From positions 1 to 39,228 of the forward strand of contig MFEF01000024.1 of NCBI GenBank assembly GCA_001777515.1: 39,228 nt of DNA. Reading direction: 5' to 3'. Of this stretch, positions 27,294-37,081 are shown in pieces. Each line of letters starts with the position of its first letter. Position 1 is the first letter of the stretch. Source of the stretch: Candidatus Doudnabacteria bacterium RIFCSPHIGHO2_01_48_18 (GTDB lineage: Bacteria > Patescibacteriota > Doudnabacteria > UBA920 > 2-01-FULL-46-14). Under the pieces are notes generated by a model, which had not been told where the DNA came from, made no database searches, and worked only from the letters and a program-made list of their open reading frames with translations. The position numbers were made by a program, and so were the translations under genes.

Positions 27294-27632
27294 ATGTTTG
27301 AAAATTTAAGCCAGTACGGGAGCGCAGCCTTTTGGATCATGCAGGCTGTAGTTGGCGTGATTTTTATCGCTCACGGCGCAGCCAAGCTCAAGAACAAGAG
27401 CGCTCTCATGGGCGGTACAGTGCACGGCGTTATCGAGATCGCAGCCGGCCTTGCTCTCGTCATCAATCAGTACGCGCAGTATGCCGCAGCCATCATCGCG
27501 GTCATTATGCTCGGCGCGCTCTATTTCAAGATTTTCAAATGGAAAGCGCCGTTCCTGGTCATGCAGGCTGCAGGGTGGGAGTTTGACCTTTTGCTCTTGG
27601 CCGTGAGCCTCGCTATTTTGACCCGCGTTTAA
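27294..27632 (+). CDS. DoxX-family membrane protein
   Basis: VVGVIFIAHGAAKLKNKS...GVIEIAAGLALVINQYAQYAAAIIAVIMLGALYFKIFKW. Confidence 0.8.
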   Translation: MFENLSQYGSAAFWIMQAVVGVIFIAHGAAKLKNKSALMGGTVHGVIEIAAGLALVINQYAQYAAAIIAVIMLGALYFKIFKWKAPFLVMQAAGWEFDLLLLAVSLAILTRV

Positions 27633-28335
27633 AAGTAGTCAGTTTGCCAGCACGAATTTCGATTTTGTCAGCACGTCGCAGGGATGCGACCTGCTTTTTA
27701 TTGAGGATGCTCGTGTGCGGCACGCGGTTTAAATACTCGTCTATGTACCACAGGTCAGTGTCTGAAGTGATCCAGTTTTTAGTATCAAAGCGCGAGAGAT
27801 CAACTGGCTCAGAGTAAGAGCGCAGAGTTTTTTTGCCGTCATTGAGGAAATATTCGTGGAAATACGACATGACCAGTTCGCGAAGAGAATTGTAGACGGG
27901 CTCACGATAACGCAGCACCGCGTGATTGGTTTTGGAAATTGCGCCCCATTCGCTGTTTATCCAGCACCTTCCAGAATACCCCGCAGCTTGCTGCGGGGAT
28001 GAATGGCTCAATATAGCCTTCCTGCGGGGTGCAATACCCCGACAGGAAGGTGCTGGATTTATTTTAAATACCGCAATGGCGTGGTTGCGGTCGCGCTTAT
28101 GCGCGCGCAGATCAACCACGAGGGGTTTGTGGCCGTGGAATTTTAATATTGCGGCTGCCAGCATCGCGCCTTCCATGCAGTGGGCCCGCCGGTACTTCAG
28201 AACTTGGCGGGGCGAATAGCAGGTTTGCCGGCCGCGCTCGAAATTTATCGGAATCTGCTCCAAGAAATCCTGAATCTTGGCAGGCGTGTTCAGGCGCTGG
28301 AAAAGTTTGATTTCTTCTTTATTTAAGCCATACAT
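27613..28335 (-). CDS. Transglutaminase-like conserved protein interrupted in-frame by palindromic element copy 3
   Basis: RRAHCMEGAMLAAAILKFHGHKPLVVDL (Cys), RDRNHAIAVFK (His); element contributes [34 protein letters not shown]; excision restores AVFKINSEWGAISKTNHAVLRYREPVYNSLRELVMSYFHEYF. Confidence 0.8.
   Translation of the reverse strand: MYGLNKEEIKLFQRLNTPAKIQDFLEQIPINFERGRQTCYSPRQVLKYRRAHCMEGAMLAAAILKFHGHKPLVVDLRAHKRDRNHAIAVFKINPAPSCRGIAPRRKAILSHSSPQQAAGYSGRCWINSEWGAISKTNHAVLRYREPVYNSLRELVMSYFHEYFLNDGKKTLRSYSEPVDLSRFDTKNWITSDTDLWYIDEYLNRVPHTSILNKKQVASLRRADKIEIRAGKLTTFKRGSK
27960..28057 (+). mobile_element. Palindromic element copy 3 (98 bp)
   Basis: Identical to copies 2 and 4; TTTA at 27956-27959 and 28058-28061. 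Confidence 0.95.
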
Positions 28336-28352
28336 AATGGTATTATTAATGC

Positions 28353-29636
28353 ATGTCCAAAAAGGATTTGCAAACTCTAAAAGGCTTTCGGGATTTTTTG
28401 CCTGGACAAGCGCTGGCGCGCGAAGAGGTTTTCAAAAAGATCCGGGCTGTATTTCAGAAATACGGTTTTTTGCCGCTGGAAACCCCGGTTCTAGAATACA
28501 AAGAAATTTTGTCGGGCAAATACGGGGAGGAAAGCGAGAAGCTCATGTATCAGTTCAAGGATCGCGGGGAGCGCGATGTGGCCATGCGCTATGACCTGAC
28601 CGTGCCTTTAGCCCGAGTGGTAGCGCAGTATCAAAACGATTTAGCCATGCCATTCAAACGCTATCAGATCGCTCCCGTGTGGCGAGCAGATAACACGCAG
28701 AAGGGCCGGTACCGCGAGTTCTACCAGTGCGACGTTGATGTGATTGGCTCATCCTCGATTATTGCTGATGCCGAGGTGATCGCGGCTTTGGCGGCCGCAT
28801 TGACTGAGCTGGATCTCCCGGAATTTATAATCCGGCTGAACAACCGCAAGCTGCTCGACGCCATTTTGAAAAATATGGGCCTCGCTAAAGGCAAAATCGT
28901 GGAAGCTATTCGGGCGATTGATAAGCTTGATAAAATCGGCGAGGAAAAGGTCAGGGAAGATCTTGCGCTTTTGGGCCTTGGAACTGAGAAGCGAAAAGAA
29001 TTGTTTGAGATTTTGAACCTTGGCCTTGAGGGAGCGGATGATATTGAGAAAAAGCTTATGGATTACGAGGGCGCGGGTGAGCTGGCCCAGCTCGTAGAAA
29101 TTCTTCTCGATTGGGGGGTAAAAAATTTCCGCATTGATCTTGGTCTGGCGCGCGGGCTTGATTATTATACTGGCACGATTTTTGAAATTATCCTGCCTGA
29201 TGCGCCGCAGTATGGCTCGATTGCCGGTGGCGGGCGGTATGACAATCTGGTGGGGATGTTTTCTGGAAAGCCGATCCCTGCGGTGGGCGGTTCGATTGGC
29301 GTTGACCGGCTCCTTTCTGCATTGGAAGAACTCGAACTCATAAAATACGATCTGGTTTCTGACGTATTGGTGTGCAACCTCGAGGAAGATCTTGAGGAAG
29401 AATATTTGCGCGTGGTAAAAGATTTGCGCGATGCAAACATCAAAGTAGATTTTTACTATACTCCGGATAAGCTCGACAAGCAGCTCAAATACGCGAACAA
29501 AAAGAACATCAATTTTGTCGTGATCATAGGACCAGACGAAGCAAAAAACGCGGAAGCGACTGTGAAAAACCTCAATACTGGAAAACAAAAAAAACTCAAA
29601 CAAAAAGGCCTTGGCTTGGAGATTCGGAAAATCTAA
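28353..29636 (+). CDS. hisS: Histidyl-tRNA synthetase
   Basis: LKGFRDFLPGQA, MRYDLTVPLARVVAQY, WRADNTQKGRYREFYQCDVDVIG, ARGLDYYTGTIFEI, GGGRYDNLVGMF. Confidence 0.97.
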   Translation: MSKKDLQTLKGFRDFLPGQALAREEVFKKIRAVFQKYGFLPLETPVLEYKEILSGKYGEESEKLMYQFKDRGERDVAMRYDLTVPLARVVAQYQNDLAMPFKRYQIAPVWRADNTQKGRYREFYQCDVDVIGSSSIIADAEVIAALAAALTELDLPEFIIRLNNRKLLDAILKNMGLAKGKIVEAIRAIDKLDKIGEEKVREDLALLGLGTEKRKELFEILNLGLEGADDIEKKLMDYEGAGELAQLVEILLDWGVKNFRIDLGLARGLDYYTGTIFEIILPDAPQYGSIAGGGRYDNLVGMFSGKPIPAVGGSIGVDRLLSALEELELIKYDLVSDVLVCNLEEDLEEEYLRVVKDLRDANIKVDFYYTPDKLDKQLKYANKKNINFVVIIGPDEAKNAEATVKNLNTGKQKKLKQKGLGLEIRKI

Positions 29637-31086
29637 AATTTTTTTATCTTTCTGTTTGGCGTTTGTCACGGGCGTATTCGCCGGGCCATACATTAATTAC
29701 TGGATCATGGCCATAGCGGCCATGGTTTTTTTGATGCTCATCAGCGTGTGGTGGAATGACAAACGGCTCGTGCTCGCAGGATTTTTGGGACTAGCCGCGC
29801 TTGTCGGTGCGGTCCGCCATCAGCAGAGTTTTCCTGACAACGAGGATACTCTCGTGAAATATTATGGCAAGGAAACGGAGTTTGAAGCGGTCGTGATCAG
29901 AGAACCGGACGTGCGGTCGGACAAAATAAATTTGACTGTTAAGCCCGTTGAGTTTAACGGCAACATTCTTTTGAATATCGGGCGTTACCCAGAGTATTCG
30001 TATGGCGACAAGCTCAAGGTTTCCGGCAAGGTCGAAGAGCCGTTTGAAAGCGAAGAATTTTCCTACAAAGACTATCTGGCCAGGTATGAGACTTACGCCC
30101 TGATGCGCTTTCCAAAGATCAAAAAAATCGGCCAGGGGGAAGCCGGCAAAACAAAAGCCGCGCTGTTGGCCGTAAAACACCAGTTTCAATCAGCGCTCGC
30201 GCAAGTCCTGCCGGAGCCGCACAACGCGCTCGCGCAAGGGCTGATCCTCGGAGCAAAGCGCGCCATCCCTGAAGATCTGAAGAACGCCATGATTGCGGTG
30301 GGTGTTTCGCACATCATTGTCATCTCTGGCTACAATATGTCGATTATCACGCAGAATATCCTGAAGATCAGGCCGTGGGCTGGTAGGCGCGCGGCCATGA
30401 TTTTGTCATTCGCGCTGATTCTCGCGTTTGTGATAATGAGCGGGGCTGATGCTTCCGTGGTCAGGGCCGCGATCATGGCGATGCTGGCAGTGATCGCGAT
30501 GAACATTGGCAGGATATATGTGTCGCTTAATGCTCTCGTATTCGTGGCGGCGTTGATGGTTTTTCAAAACCCGAAAATCCTCGCGTTTGATATCGGGTTT
30601 CAACTGTCTTTTACTGCCACTGCAGGTCTCATTTATCTGGGGCCAGCGTTTGAAAAATGGCTTTCGCGGCTGCCAAATATTTTAGAATTCAGAAAGAATC
30701 TCTCGGCAACGCTGGCGGCGCAGATTTTCACGCTGCCGCTTCTCATCTTTTATTTCGATCGCCTCTCTATTGTTTCTTTGCTTGTGAATATTTTGATTTT
30801 GTGGACTGTGCCGTATGCCATGTTTTTCGCGCTCGTCACTGGGCTCGCGGGATTGCTGTATTTGCCGCTTGCCAAGCTCCTTGCCGCCGCGCTGTGGGGG
30901 ATTCTGGAATACCAAATCCGCGTGGTCGAGTTTTTTGCCAGGGCGCCGTTCGCGGAAATCGCGGTCAGCCTGCCAGCGGCAGTTATTTTTATTTACTATG
31001 CCGCGCTCCTGTGGAAGCTGCGGCGCAGGCCTGCGCAGAACCTGTTAATTTTCTCAAACGAAAATGCCAGAGAAGCAAAGATATAG
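29611..31086 (+). CDS. comEC: ComEC/Rec2 competence membrane domain (N-terminal half)
   Basis: LAQGLILGAKRAIPEDLKNAMIAVGVSHIIVISGYNMSII, multi-TM. Confidence 0.85.
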   Translation: MAWRFGKSKIFLSFCLAFVTGVFAGPYINYWIMAIAAMVFLMLISVWWNDKRLVLAGFLGLAALVGAVRHQQSFPDNEDTLVKYYGKETEFEAVVIREPDVRSDKINLTVKPVEFNGNILLNIGRYPEYSYGDKLKVSGKVEEPFESEEFSYKDYLARYETYALMRFPKIKKIGQGEAGKTKAALLAVKHQFQSALAQVLPEPHNALAQGLILGAKRAIPEDLKNAMIAVGVSHIIVISGYNMSIITQNILKIRPWAGRRAAMILSFALILAFVIMSGADASVVRAAIMAMLAVIAMNIGRIYVSLNALVFVAALMVFQNPKILAFDIGFQLSFTATAGLIYLGPAFEKWLSRLPNILEFRKNLSATLAAQIFTLPLLIFYFDRLSIVSLLVNILILWTVPYAMFFALVTGLAGLLYLPLAKLLAAALWGILEYQIRVVEFFARAPFAEIAVSLPAAVIFIYYAALLWKLRRRPAQNLLIFSNENAREAKI

Positions 31087-31930
31087 CAAAATCTGGAACG
31101 CTGTTTTTGTTTTGTTGGCGGCGAATCTCGCTGTCTGGTCAGGAGTCATCGCCAGAAATCCGAGGGAGTTTGCGACGGTAAATTTTTTTGACGTTGGCCA
31201 GGGCGATTCGATTTACATCCGGACTGTGCAAGGTAACGACATTCTCATTGACGGCGGTCCGGGTGACGCGGTCCTTGGCAAGCTCGGGCGGGATCTGCCT
31301 TATGGCGATCGGCAGATCGAGATGGTTATTATCACGCACCCGCACGCAGACCATGTGTCTGGCGTAGTTGAGGTGCTGCGGCGCTTCACGGTCAAAAAAG
31401 TTTTACTCTCGGATGTCGCGTACTCTTCTGAAACTTATAAAACTCTGCTGGAGATCCTCGAGCAGAAGCAAATCCCAGTTGTCAGACCCAAGCTCGGCCA
31501 GCGGATTTATCTGGATCACCACACTGTCATGGATGTCTTGTATCCTGTGGCCGGGGACAAAATGCAAACGCCTGAGGATGTTAACGAAGCATCCACGATC
31601 GCGCGCCTAAGCGTGGGAAAAAGCCACGTTTTGTTTACTGGTGATGCCGGCAAATCCCAGGAAACGCTTCTCACACGGCTTGGGCTGCCTCTCCAGGCGC
31701 AGGTTTTGAAGGTGGGGCACCAAGGCTCCAAAACTTCGTCTGCGCCCGAGTTCCTGGCCGCGGTCAACCCAGATTATGGAGTGATAATGGTTGGCAAAAA
31801 CAACTATGGGCACCCGCATGAGATTACGCTGGAGACGCTCGGCCTCCAGCAGATCAGTGTTTTGCGCACTGACGAGAAGGGTGATATCAGCTTTCGGATA
31901 TACCCTGATCGAGTCTTGCTAAATGATTGA
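31064..31930 (+). CDS. ComEC-type metallo-beta-lactamase domain (separate ORF)
   Basis: VNFFDVGQGDSIYIRTVQGNDILIDGGPGD...IITHPHADHVSGVVEVL...LFTGDAGKSQE...LKVGHQGSKTS. Confidence 0.9.
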   Translation: MPEKQRYSKIWNAVFVLLAANLAVWSGVIARNPREFATVNFFDVGQGDSIYIRTVQGNDILIDGGPGDAVLGKLGRDLPYGDRQIEMVIITHPHADHVSGVVEVLRRFTVKKVLLSDVAYSSETYKTLLEILEQKQIPVVRPKLGQRIYLDHHTVMDVLYPVAGDKMQTPEDVNEASTIARLSVGKSHVLFTGDAGKSQETLLTRLGLPLQAQVLKVGHQGSKTSSAPEFLAAVNPDYGVIMVGKNNYGHPHEITLETLGLQQISVLRTDEKGDISFRIYPDRVLLND

Positions 31931-31951
31931 AAATCCGCTAATCTAAAGGAC

Positions 31952-32542
31952 ATGAAGTATTTTGTCACTGCGATCTCTATCCTTTTACTGGCCGCGATTG
32001 CCTGGCTGATCTTTTTTTCAGGGATTGTTTTAAACAGGGAACAAAAAGAAATGAACAATACGCAAAGCACAGGGGAAACAATTGTCGTTATGGAAACTAC
32101 TCTTGGTCTCGTGGAAATAACCCTCAACCAGACGAGCGCTCCTCAGACCAGCGCCAATTTTGAAAAGCTGGTGAGGCAAGGGTTTTATAACGGCCTCACA
32201 TTTCATCGCATCATCCCCGGGTTTGTGGTGCAGGGCGGCGACCCGAAAGGGGATGGTACCGGTGGTCCTGGCTACACAATTCCGGCGGAAATAAAACTTC
32301 AGCATAAGCGCGGCGCTGTGGCTGCCGCGAGACTCGGTGATCAGGTCAATCCCACCAGAGCTTCTTCCGGCAGCCAGTTTTACATCGCGTTTCAAGATCT
32401 GCCTATGCTTGACGGGCAGTACACGGTTTTTGGGCAAGTGGTGACAGGCATGGACGTGGTTGATCAAATGGCCGCAGTGAAGACTGATGCCGCGGACAAG
32501 CCGCTCGAGCCAGTCATAATTAACAAAGCGTATATCAAATGA
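31952..32542 (+). CDS. Cyclophilin-type peptidyl-prolyl cis-trans isomerase
   Basis: [40 protein letters not shown]. Confidence 0.95.
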   Translation: MKYFVTAISILLLAAIAWLIFFSGIVLNREQKEMNNTQSTGETIVVMETTLGLVEITLNQTSAPQTSANFEKLVRQGFYNGLTFHRIIPGFVVQGGDPKGDGTGGPGYTIPAEIKLQHKRGAVAAARLGDQVNPTRASSGSQFYIAFQDLPMLDGQYTVFGQVVTGMDVVDQMAAVKTDAADKPLEPVIINKAYIK

Positions 32543-33129
32543 GCAATCCCAGAGAAGAAATTACTTTTTTAATGGTAAAGCCTGATGGCGTAAAGCGCGG
32601 CCTGACCGGAGAGATCATCCGCCGCCTTGAGCAGGTCGGTTTGAAGATTGTCGCGCTCGAGTTGCAGAAACCCAGTCGCAAGCAGGTGGATGATCATTAT
32701 CCAAAAGCTCCGAACTGGATACACCGGCTTGGCGAGAAGACCCTGGCGACGTATGAGAAATTTGGCTTTGACGCGGTAAAGGAGCTTGGCACAAAGGACG
32801 CTGGGAAAATCGGGATCATGGTCCGCAAGTGGCTCATTGATTTCATGACCTCGGCTCCAGTGGTAATCATGGCCATCAAGGGCGTGCACGCGGTAGCTAT
32901 GGTCAGAAAACTGGCCGGCAACACTATGCCGTCAGACGCGCCTTTGGGAACGATCCGCGGTGATTTCTCGGTTGATAGCGCGGCTGCCGCGAACCGCGAA
33001 AAGCGGGCAGTGTTCAACCTGGTGCATGCCTCGGAAACAGAAGAAGAAGCAATACACGAGATCAAGCACTGGTTTGGAAAATCAGTGATCCACGATTACG
33101 ATCGCACCGACGACGAAGTGTTTAAATAG
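32539..33129 (+). CDS. ndk: Nucleoside diphosphate kinase (extended form)
   Basis: [54 protein letters not shown]. Confidence 0.95.
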   Translation: MSNPREEITFLMVKPDGVKRGLTGEIIRRLEQVGLKIVALELQKPSRKQVDDHYPKAPNWIHRLGEKTLATYEKFGFDAVKELGTKDAGKIGIMVRKWLIDFMTSAPVVIMAIKGVHAVAMVRKLAGNTMPSDAPLGTIRGDFSVDSAAAANREKRAVFNLVHASETEEEAIHEIKHWFGKSVIHDYDRTDDEVFK

Positions 33130-33158
33130 TGTTTTGGCTCGAGGCCGGATGGCGCGAA

Positions 33159-33193
33159 AATAACTCCGATCATGATCGGAGTTATTTTTTTCG
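33159..33193. terminator. Bidirectional terminator between convergent ndk and rel/spoT
   Basis: Perfect 28-nt palindrome AATAACTCCGATCATGATCGGAGTTATT plus T run. Confidence 0.8.
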
Positions 33194-34675
33194 GATAAAT
33201 TCCGGCAGGAAACTCCAGCCGCCGCCTTTTTCTTTGAGGTGAACTTTGATCTTGCTTCTCGCGTTGGAGGTTTTGGCAATCCGGAGCCAATCGCGGGAAA
33301 CATTTACTTTGTTGCTTTTTACTATTTCCACCACATCCCCGTTCTGGAGCTCGTCCGCGAGCTTGCCCATTTTGCCGTTGACCTTGGCGCCCATGGCGTA
33401 GAGACCCAAATCAGTATGAACCGCGAACGCGAAATCGAGCGCGGTCGCGCCTTCGGGCAAATCTTTGACCTCGCCCTTGGGAGTAAAAATGAAAATGCGG
33501 TTTTTGAAAAAATCGATCTTGAGTGCCTCCATAAACTCGGCCGAGCTGCCGCCTGTGTCTTTTTGCCAATCTCGCAGCTGCGTCACCCATTCGAGCTGTT
33601 TGGGTATCTTGTAGCCCCATTTTGGCTTGCCGTGTTCGATGTAGGCCCAGTGGGCCGCGATTCCATATTCCGCCTCATAATGCATTTCCGCGGTCCGGAT
33701 CTGGGCCTCGAGTACGCGTCCTTCCGGTCCAAACACAGTGGTATGAATGCTGCGGTAGCCGTTGGGCTTGGGGAAAGCGATATAATCTTTGATGCGTCCC
33801 GGCAGCGGCCGGAATTTGGAATGCAAAACGCCGAGCGTGGCGTAGCAGTCCTCCAGGTTCTTGGTAATGATGCGCAGCGCGACCAGGTCATAGATTTTGG
33901 TAATATCCCGGTCGTATTTTGGCCTGAGCAATTTTTCATACAGGCTATAGCGATGTTTGGCGCGGCCGTGGATGTCCTCGACCTTAATGCCGGCATCTTC
34001 CAGATATTTCTTGATAACCTTTTTGGCTCCCTCCACATACTCTCGCGCTTCTTCGTAGTGGCCTTTGCCTTGCTCAGCCAGCCATTTTGATTCTTCCGGA
34101 TAGGCGATCGCAAAGCTCAAATCTTCAAGCTCTCCCCTGAGCTCTCCCATCCCGAGGCGGTTAGCGATAGGCGCGTACACTTCGAGAGTTTCTCTGGCGA
34201 TTCTTTTGCGTTTCTCTTCAGGCAGGAAACGAATAGTCAGCATGTTGTGACGGCGATCCGCAAGCTTGATCAGCACCACTCTGATATCGGCCGCCATCGA
34301 CAAGAACATTTTGCGCAGAGTCTCAATATAGTTTTCATCCTGCTGGTTGCGGAGCTTGATTTTTCCAAGCTTGGTTACGCCCTCAACCATAAACGCCACT
34401 TGGGGTCCAAAATTTTTACGAATGTCCAAGATAGAGGTTTTGGTATCTTCTGGCACGTCATGCAGTAGCCCGGCGATCACCGTGTCAGTATCCATGCGCA
34501 GGTGGCTGCCGAGGTAATCTGCCACTGCCAGAGAATGGGTGATGTAATCATCGCCAGATTTTCGTTTCTGGCCGGCGTGCGCTCGGGCAGCAAATTCATA
34601 AGCCATCTCAAACAGTTTGATCTGGTCGGGTTTATAGTTTTTCTTGAAATTTTCGAAGACTTCTCTGTAAGTCAT
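33182..34675 (-). CDS. RelA/SpoT-family (p)ppGpp synthetase/hydrolase
   Basis: HD (HSLAVADYL..LLHDVPEDT), synthetase (YDLVALRIITKN; KPNGYRSIHTTVFGPEGRVLEAQIRTAEMHYEAEYGIAAHW), TGS domain. Confidence 0.95.
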   Translation of the reverse strand: MTYREVFENFKKNYKPDQIKLFEMAYEFAARAHAGQKRKSGDDYITHSLAVADYLGSHLRMDTDTVIAGLLHDVPEDTKTSILDIRKNFGPQVAFMVEGVTKLGKIKLRNQQDENYIETLRKMFLSMAADIRVVLIKLADRRHNMLTIRFLPEEKRKRIARETLEVYAPIANRLGMGELRGELEDLSFAIAYPEESKWLAEQGKGHYEEAREYVEGAKKVIKKYLEDAGIKVEDIHGRAKHRYSLYEKLLRPKYDRDITKIYDLVALRIITKNLEDCYATLGVLHSKFRPLPGRIKDYIAFPKPNGYRSIHTTVFGPEGRVLEAQIRTAEMHYEAEYGIAAHWAYIEHGKPKWGYKIPKQLEWVTQLRDWQKDTGGSSAEFMEALKIDFFKNRIFIFTPKGEVKDLPEGATALDFAFAVHTDLGLYAMGAKVNGKMGKLADELQNGDVVEIVKSNKVNVSRDWLRIAKTSNARSKIKVHLKEKGGGWSFLPEFIRKK

Positions 34676-34791
34676 GAAATCAGCTGCTAGCTTCCTGGCT
34701 TTTTAGCTTATCTAGGGCTATGATACTATGATTATAATCTTTTTATTATCTAAAAAGCTAGGAAGCTAAAAAAGCTAGAAAGCTAAAAAAA

Positions 34792-35808
34792 ATGCCGGAA
34801 CTGCCAGAAGTAGAGACCATCAAACGGGGTCTGGAGAAAACCATTGTCGGAAAAAAGATCGGCAGCGTTGAGGTTCGGCTGCCCAAAATCGTGAGTATCG
34901 GGCCGGCAGTCGTCAGCAACATCCGAAAAAACTCAAGCGCCAAGGTCAAGAAATTCCGGCAGCTTGCAGCTAACCACAAGATCATGGCGGTGAAGCGCCG
35001 CGCGAAAATGCTCATGCTCGACCTCTCCGGTCCTTTCACCATCCTTGTGCATTTGAAAATGACTGGCCAGCTTATTTTCGCCAAAAAACGCGAAAAAAAA
35101 ATCGTGAAGATTTTGAACGCGGCCAATTCGCGCAAAGAGCTGCTGCCCCACAAATACACGCACGTGATTTTTACATTCAGCGACGGCTCGCGTCTCTATT
35201 TCAATGACCTCAGACAGTTTGGCTACATGCGGCTCGTTCCGGATGATGATCTCGCGCGGGTTCGCGAGCTGGCAGAATACGGCCCTGAACCCGACGCTTT
35301 AGAATTCACCGCGCAGTATTTGATTGACAAAGCAAAAACCCGCCCAAAGCTGGCGGTCAAGCAGTTTCTCATGGATCCAAAGGTCGTGGCCGGCATCGGC
35401 AATATTTATCCAGCACCTTCCAGAATACCCCGCAGCTTGCTGCGGGGATGAATGGCTCAATATAGCCTTCCTGCGGGGTGCAATACCCCGACAGGAAGGT
35501 GCTGGATTTATTCAGATGAGATTTTGTACTGGGCCAAGGTGAGGCCAATGCGCGCGTTGCGGTCGCTCTCCAGAGAAGATTGGAAAAATATTTACAAGAA
35601 TATTCCCAGGGTTCTGAATGGCGCGATCAAGGCGGGCGGATCATCGGTTGGTGATTTTTTTCAGGTGGATGGCAGCGAAGGCAAGTACGGCCGTTTGCAT
35701 ATGGTGTATGGAAGGGGAGGCGAGCAGTGCAGGAAGTGTGGAAATATAATAAAAAGTGTTAAGCTGGGAGGTCGAACAGGAAGTTATTGTCCAGGATGCC
35801 AACAATGA
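34792..35808 (+). pseudogene. mutM: Formamidopyrimidine-DNA glycosylase (Fpg) interrupted by palindromic element copy 4
   Basis: MPELPEVETIKRGLEKTIVGKKI...VVAGIGNIY [element] SDEILYWAKVRPMRALRSL...CRKCGNIIKSVKLGGRTGSYCPGCQQ; frame preserved, one TGA inside the element. Confidence 0.93.
35409..35506 (+). mobile_element. Palindromic element copy 4 (98 bp)
   Basis: TTTA at 35405-35408 and 35507-35510; inserted in the mutM H2TH motif. Confidence 0.97.
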
Positions 35809-35870
35809 ATTTTCAAATTGTAAATTGGTTCTTGATTGAAAATTACAAAATTGATAATTAAAAATTATTT

Positions 35871-36218
35871 ATGACAGAAGATAAATGGCAACAAATCAAG
35901 GAAAATATCACTAAGCGGTTTACTATTGAAGAAGAGGGGATGGAAGACCTGCTCGCGGAAACCGGCGAGGGACAGGTCAAACTGGGAGAGGCAGAATTTA
36001 TTATTTTTGAAAGTCCGCTGGGGCGGCTGAAGCTGCAGTTTGGCAAGAAGCCCAGGGTCGAGGACAAGGTTTATCATTATAGCCACCGCGCCGGCACAGG
36101 AGCGCGGGTGGAGTACAAATTTTCCGATGAAGAATTGGTGAATACTTTCAAGGCGTTCAAATGGAACGAGACAGATGATGACTGGAAAGAAATCGATGCT
36201 GAAGGATTCAATTTTTAA
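35871..36218 (+). CDS. Conserved hypothetical protein
   Basis: 115-aa ORF MTEDKWQQIKENITKRFTIEEEGMEDLLAETGEG... Confidence 0.7.
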   Translation: MTEDKWQQIKENITKRFTIEEEGMEDLLAETGEGQVKLGEAEFIIFESPLGRLKLQFGKKPRVEDKVYHYSHRAGTGARVEYKFSDEELVNTFKAFKWNETDDDWKEIDAEGFNF

Positions 36219-37056
36219 AGTCGTTGCTTTTTTTGACGCCCAGGATATTGCGCTCACACTGGCTGAGATTCAAAATTATCTGGATAGCAAAGCCTCGCTT
36301 CGCGAAATCGAAACCTGCCTGGACGAGGATTTAGCAGGCAAAATCGAGTCGAATGGCAGTTTGTATTTTCTCCGGGGACGGACGAATATCGCTGAGGCCA
36401 GACAAGAGCGCTACCGAACGTCTCTGCTGCGGTTTCGCAAAGCGAAAAAATATTTATGGGCTTTGCGCTTCTTCCCGTATTTGCGGGCGGTTGCCTTGTC
36501 CGGATCGCAAGCGCTCCTCAATGTCACGCCCGAATCCGACGTTGATCTTTTGATAATCACCAAGAAAAATCGCATCTGGCTGACGAGAGCCCTAATTTCC
36601 GGTTATTTTCAGATTCTGGGTCAGCGCCGTCATGGCCGGCACGTGGCCGGGCGGTTTTGCTTGAACCACTATCTGGCAGAAGACAAAGAAATCACCGATG
36701 ATCGCAATCTATATACTGCGGTGGAGTACGCAAATCTCTTGCCAGTCCTGGGCGCGGAAAATATCGCCAGGTTTTGGGACAATAATAAATGGATAAAAGA
36801 ATATTTGCCGGCAGCAGTCCTGGAAACAACCCAGCCGTTTTTTGATTTTCGATTCAGCGGCATGAGTCTGATCTTGGAAACAGTTCTCGAGTATACAATT
36901 GGTCCAGCCTTGAACCATGTTTTGGGAATCTACCAAAAACGACGGATACGACGCCAGGAAAACATTCTCGTTTCCGATGATGAGCTGTCATTCCACCCCG
37001 GGTCCCATGGCCAAAAAGTTTTGGAAAAATACAAGAAGGCTGTCTCGACCAGTTGA
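36196..37056 (+). CDS. Nucleotidyltransferase-like protein
   Basis: VALSGSQALLNVTPESDVDLLIITKKNRIWLTRALISGYF (GS-X-D-X-D motif). Confidence 0.65.
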   Translation: MLKDSIFKVVAFFDAQDIALTLAEIQNYLDSKASLREIETCLDEDLAGKIESNGSLYFLRGRTNIAEARQERYRTSLLRFRKAKKYLWALRFFPYLRAVALSGSQALLNVTPESDVDLLIITKKNRIWLTRALISGYFQILGQRRHGRHVAGRFCLNHYLAEDKEITDDRNLYTAVEYANLLPVLGAENIARFWDNNKWIKEYLPAAVLETTQPFFDFRFSGMSLILETVLEYTIGPALNHVLGIYQKRRIRRQENILVSDDELSFHPGSHGQKVLEKYKKAVSTS

Positions 37057-37081
37057 TCGAAACAGCCTTCCGGCCAGGTTT

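Noticed and set aside
27960-28057. Intein or group I/II intron interpretation of the 98-bp element
   Set aside because: 34 residues is far too short for an intein and no group I/II core is present; a cloverleaf palindrome with TSD fits a palindromic mobile element.
28749-29693. 314-aa minus-strand ORF
   Set aside because: Antisense to hisS; no recognisable domain.
33239-34090. 283-aa plus-strand ORF
   Set aside because: Antisense to the rel/spoT gene with clear HD, synthetase and TGS motifs.
35446-35454. TGA in mutM as recoded (Gly) codon, as in Gracilibacteria/SR1
   Set aside because: TGA terminates nrdR, pyrD, pyrC, carA and carB precisely at ATGA overlaps with the next gene, so TGA is a stop codon here.
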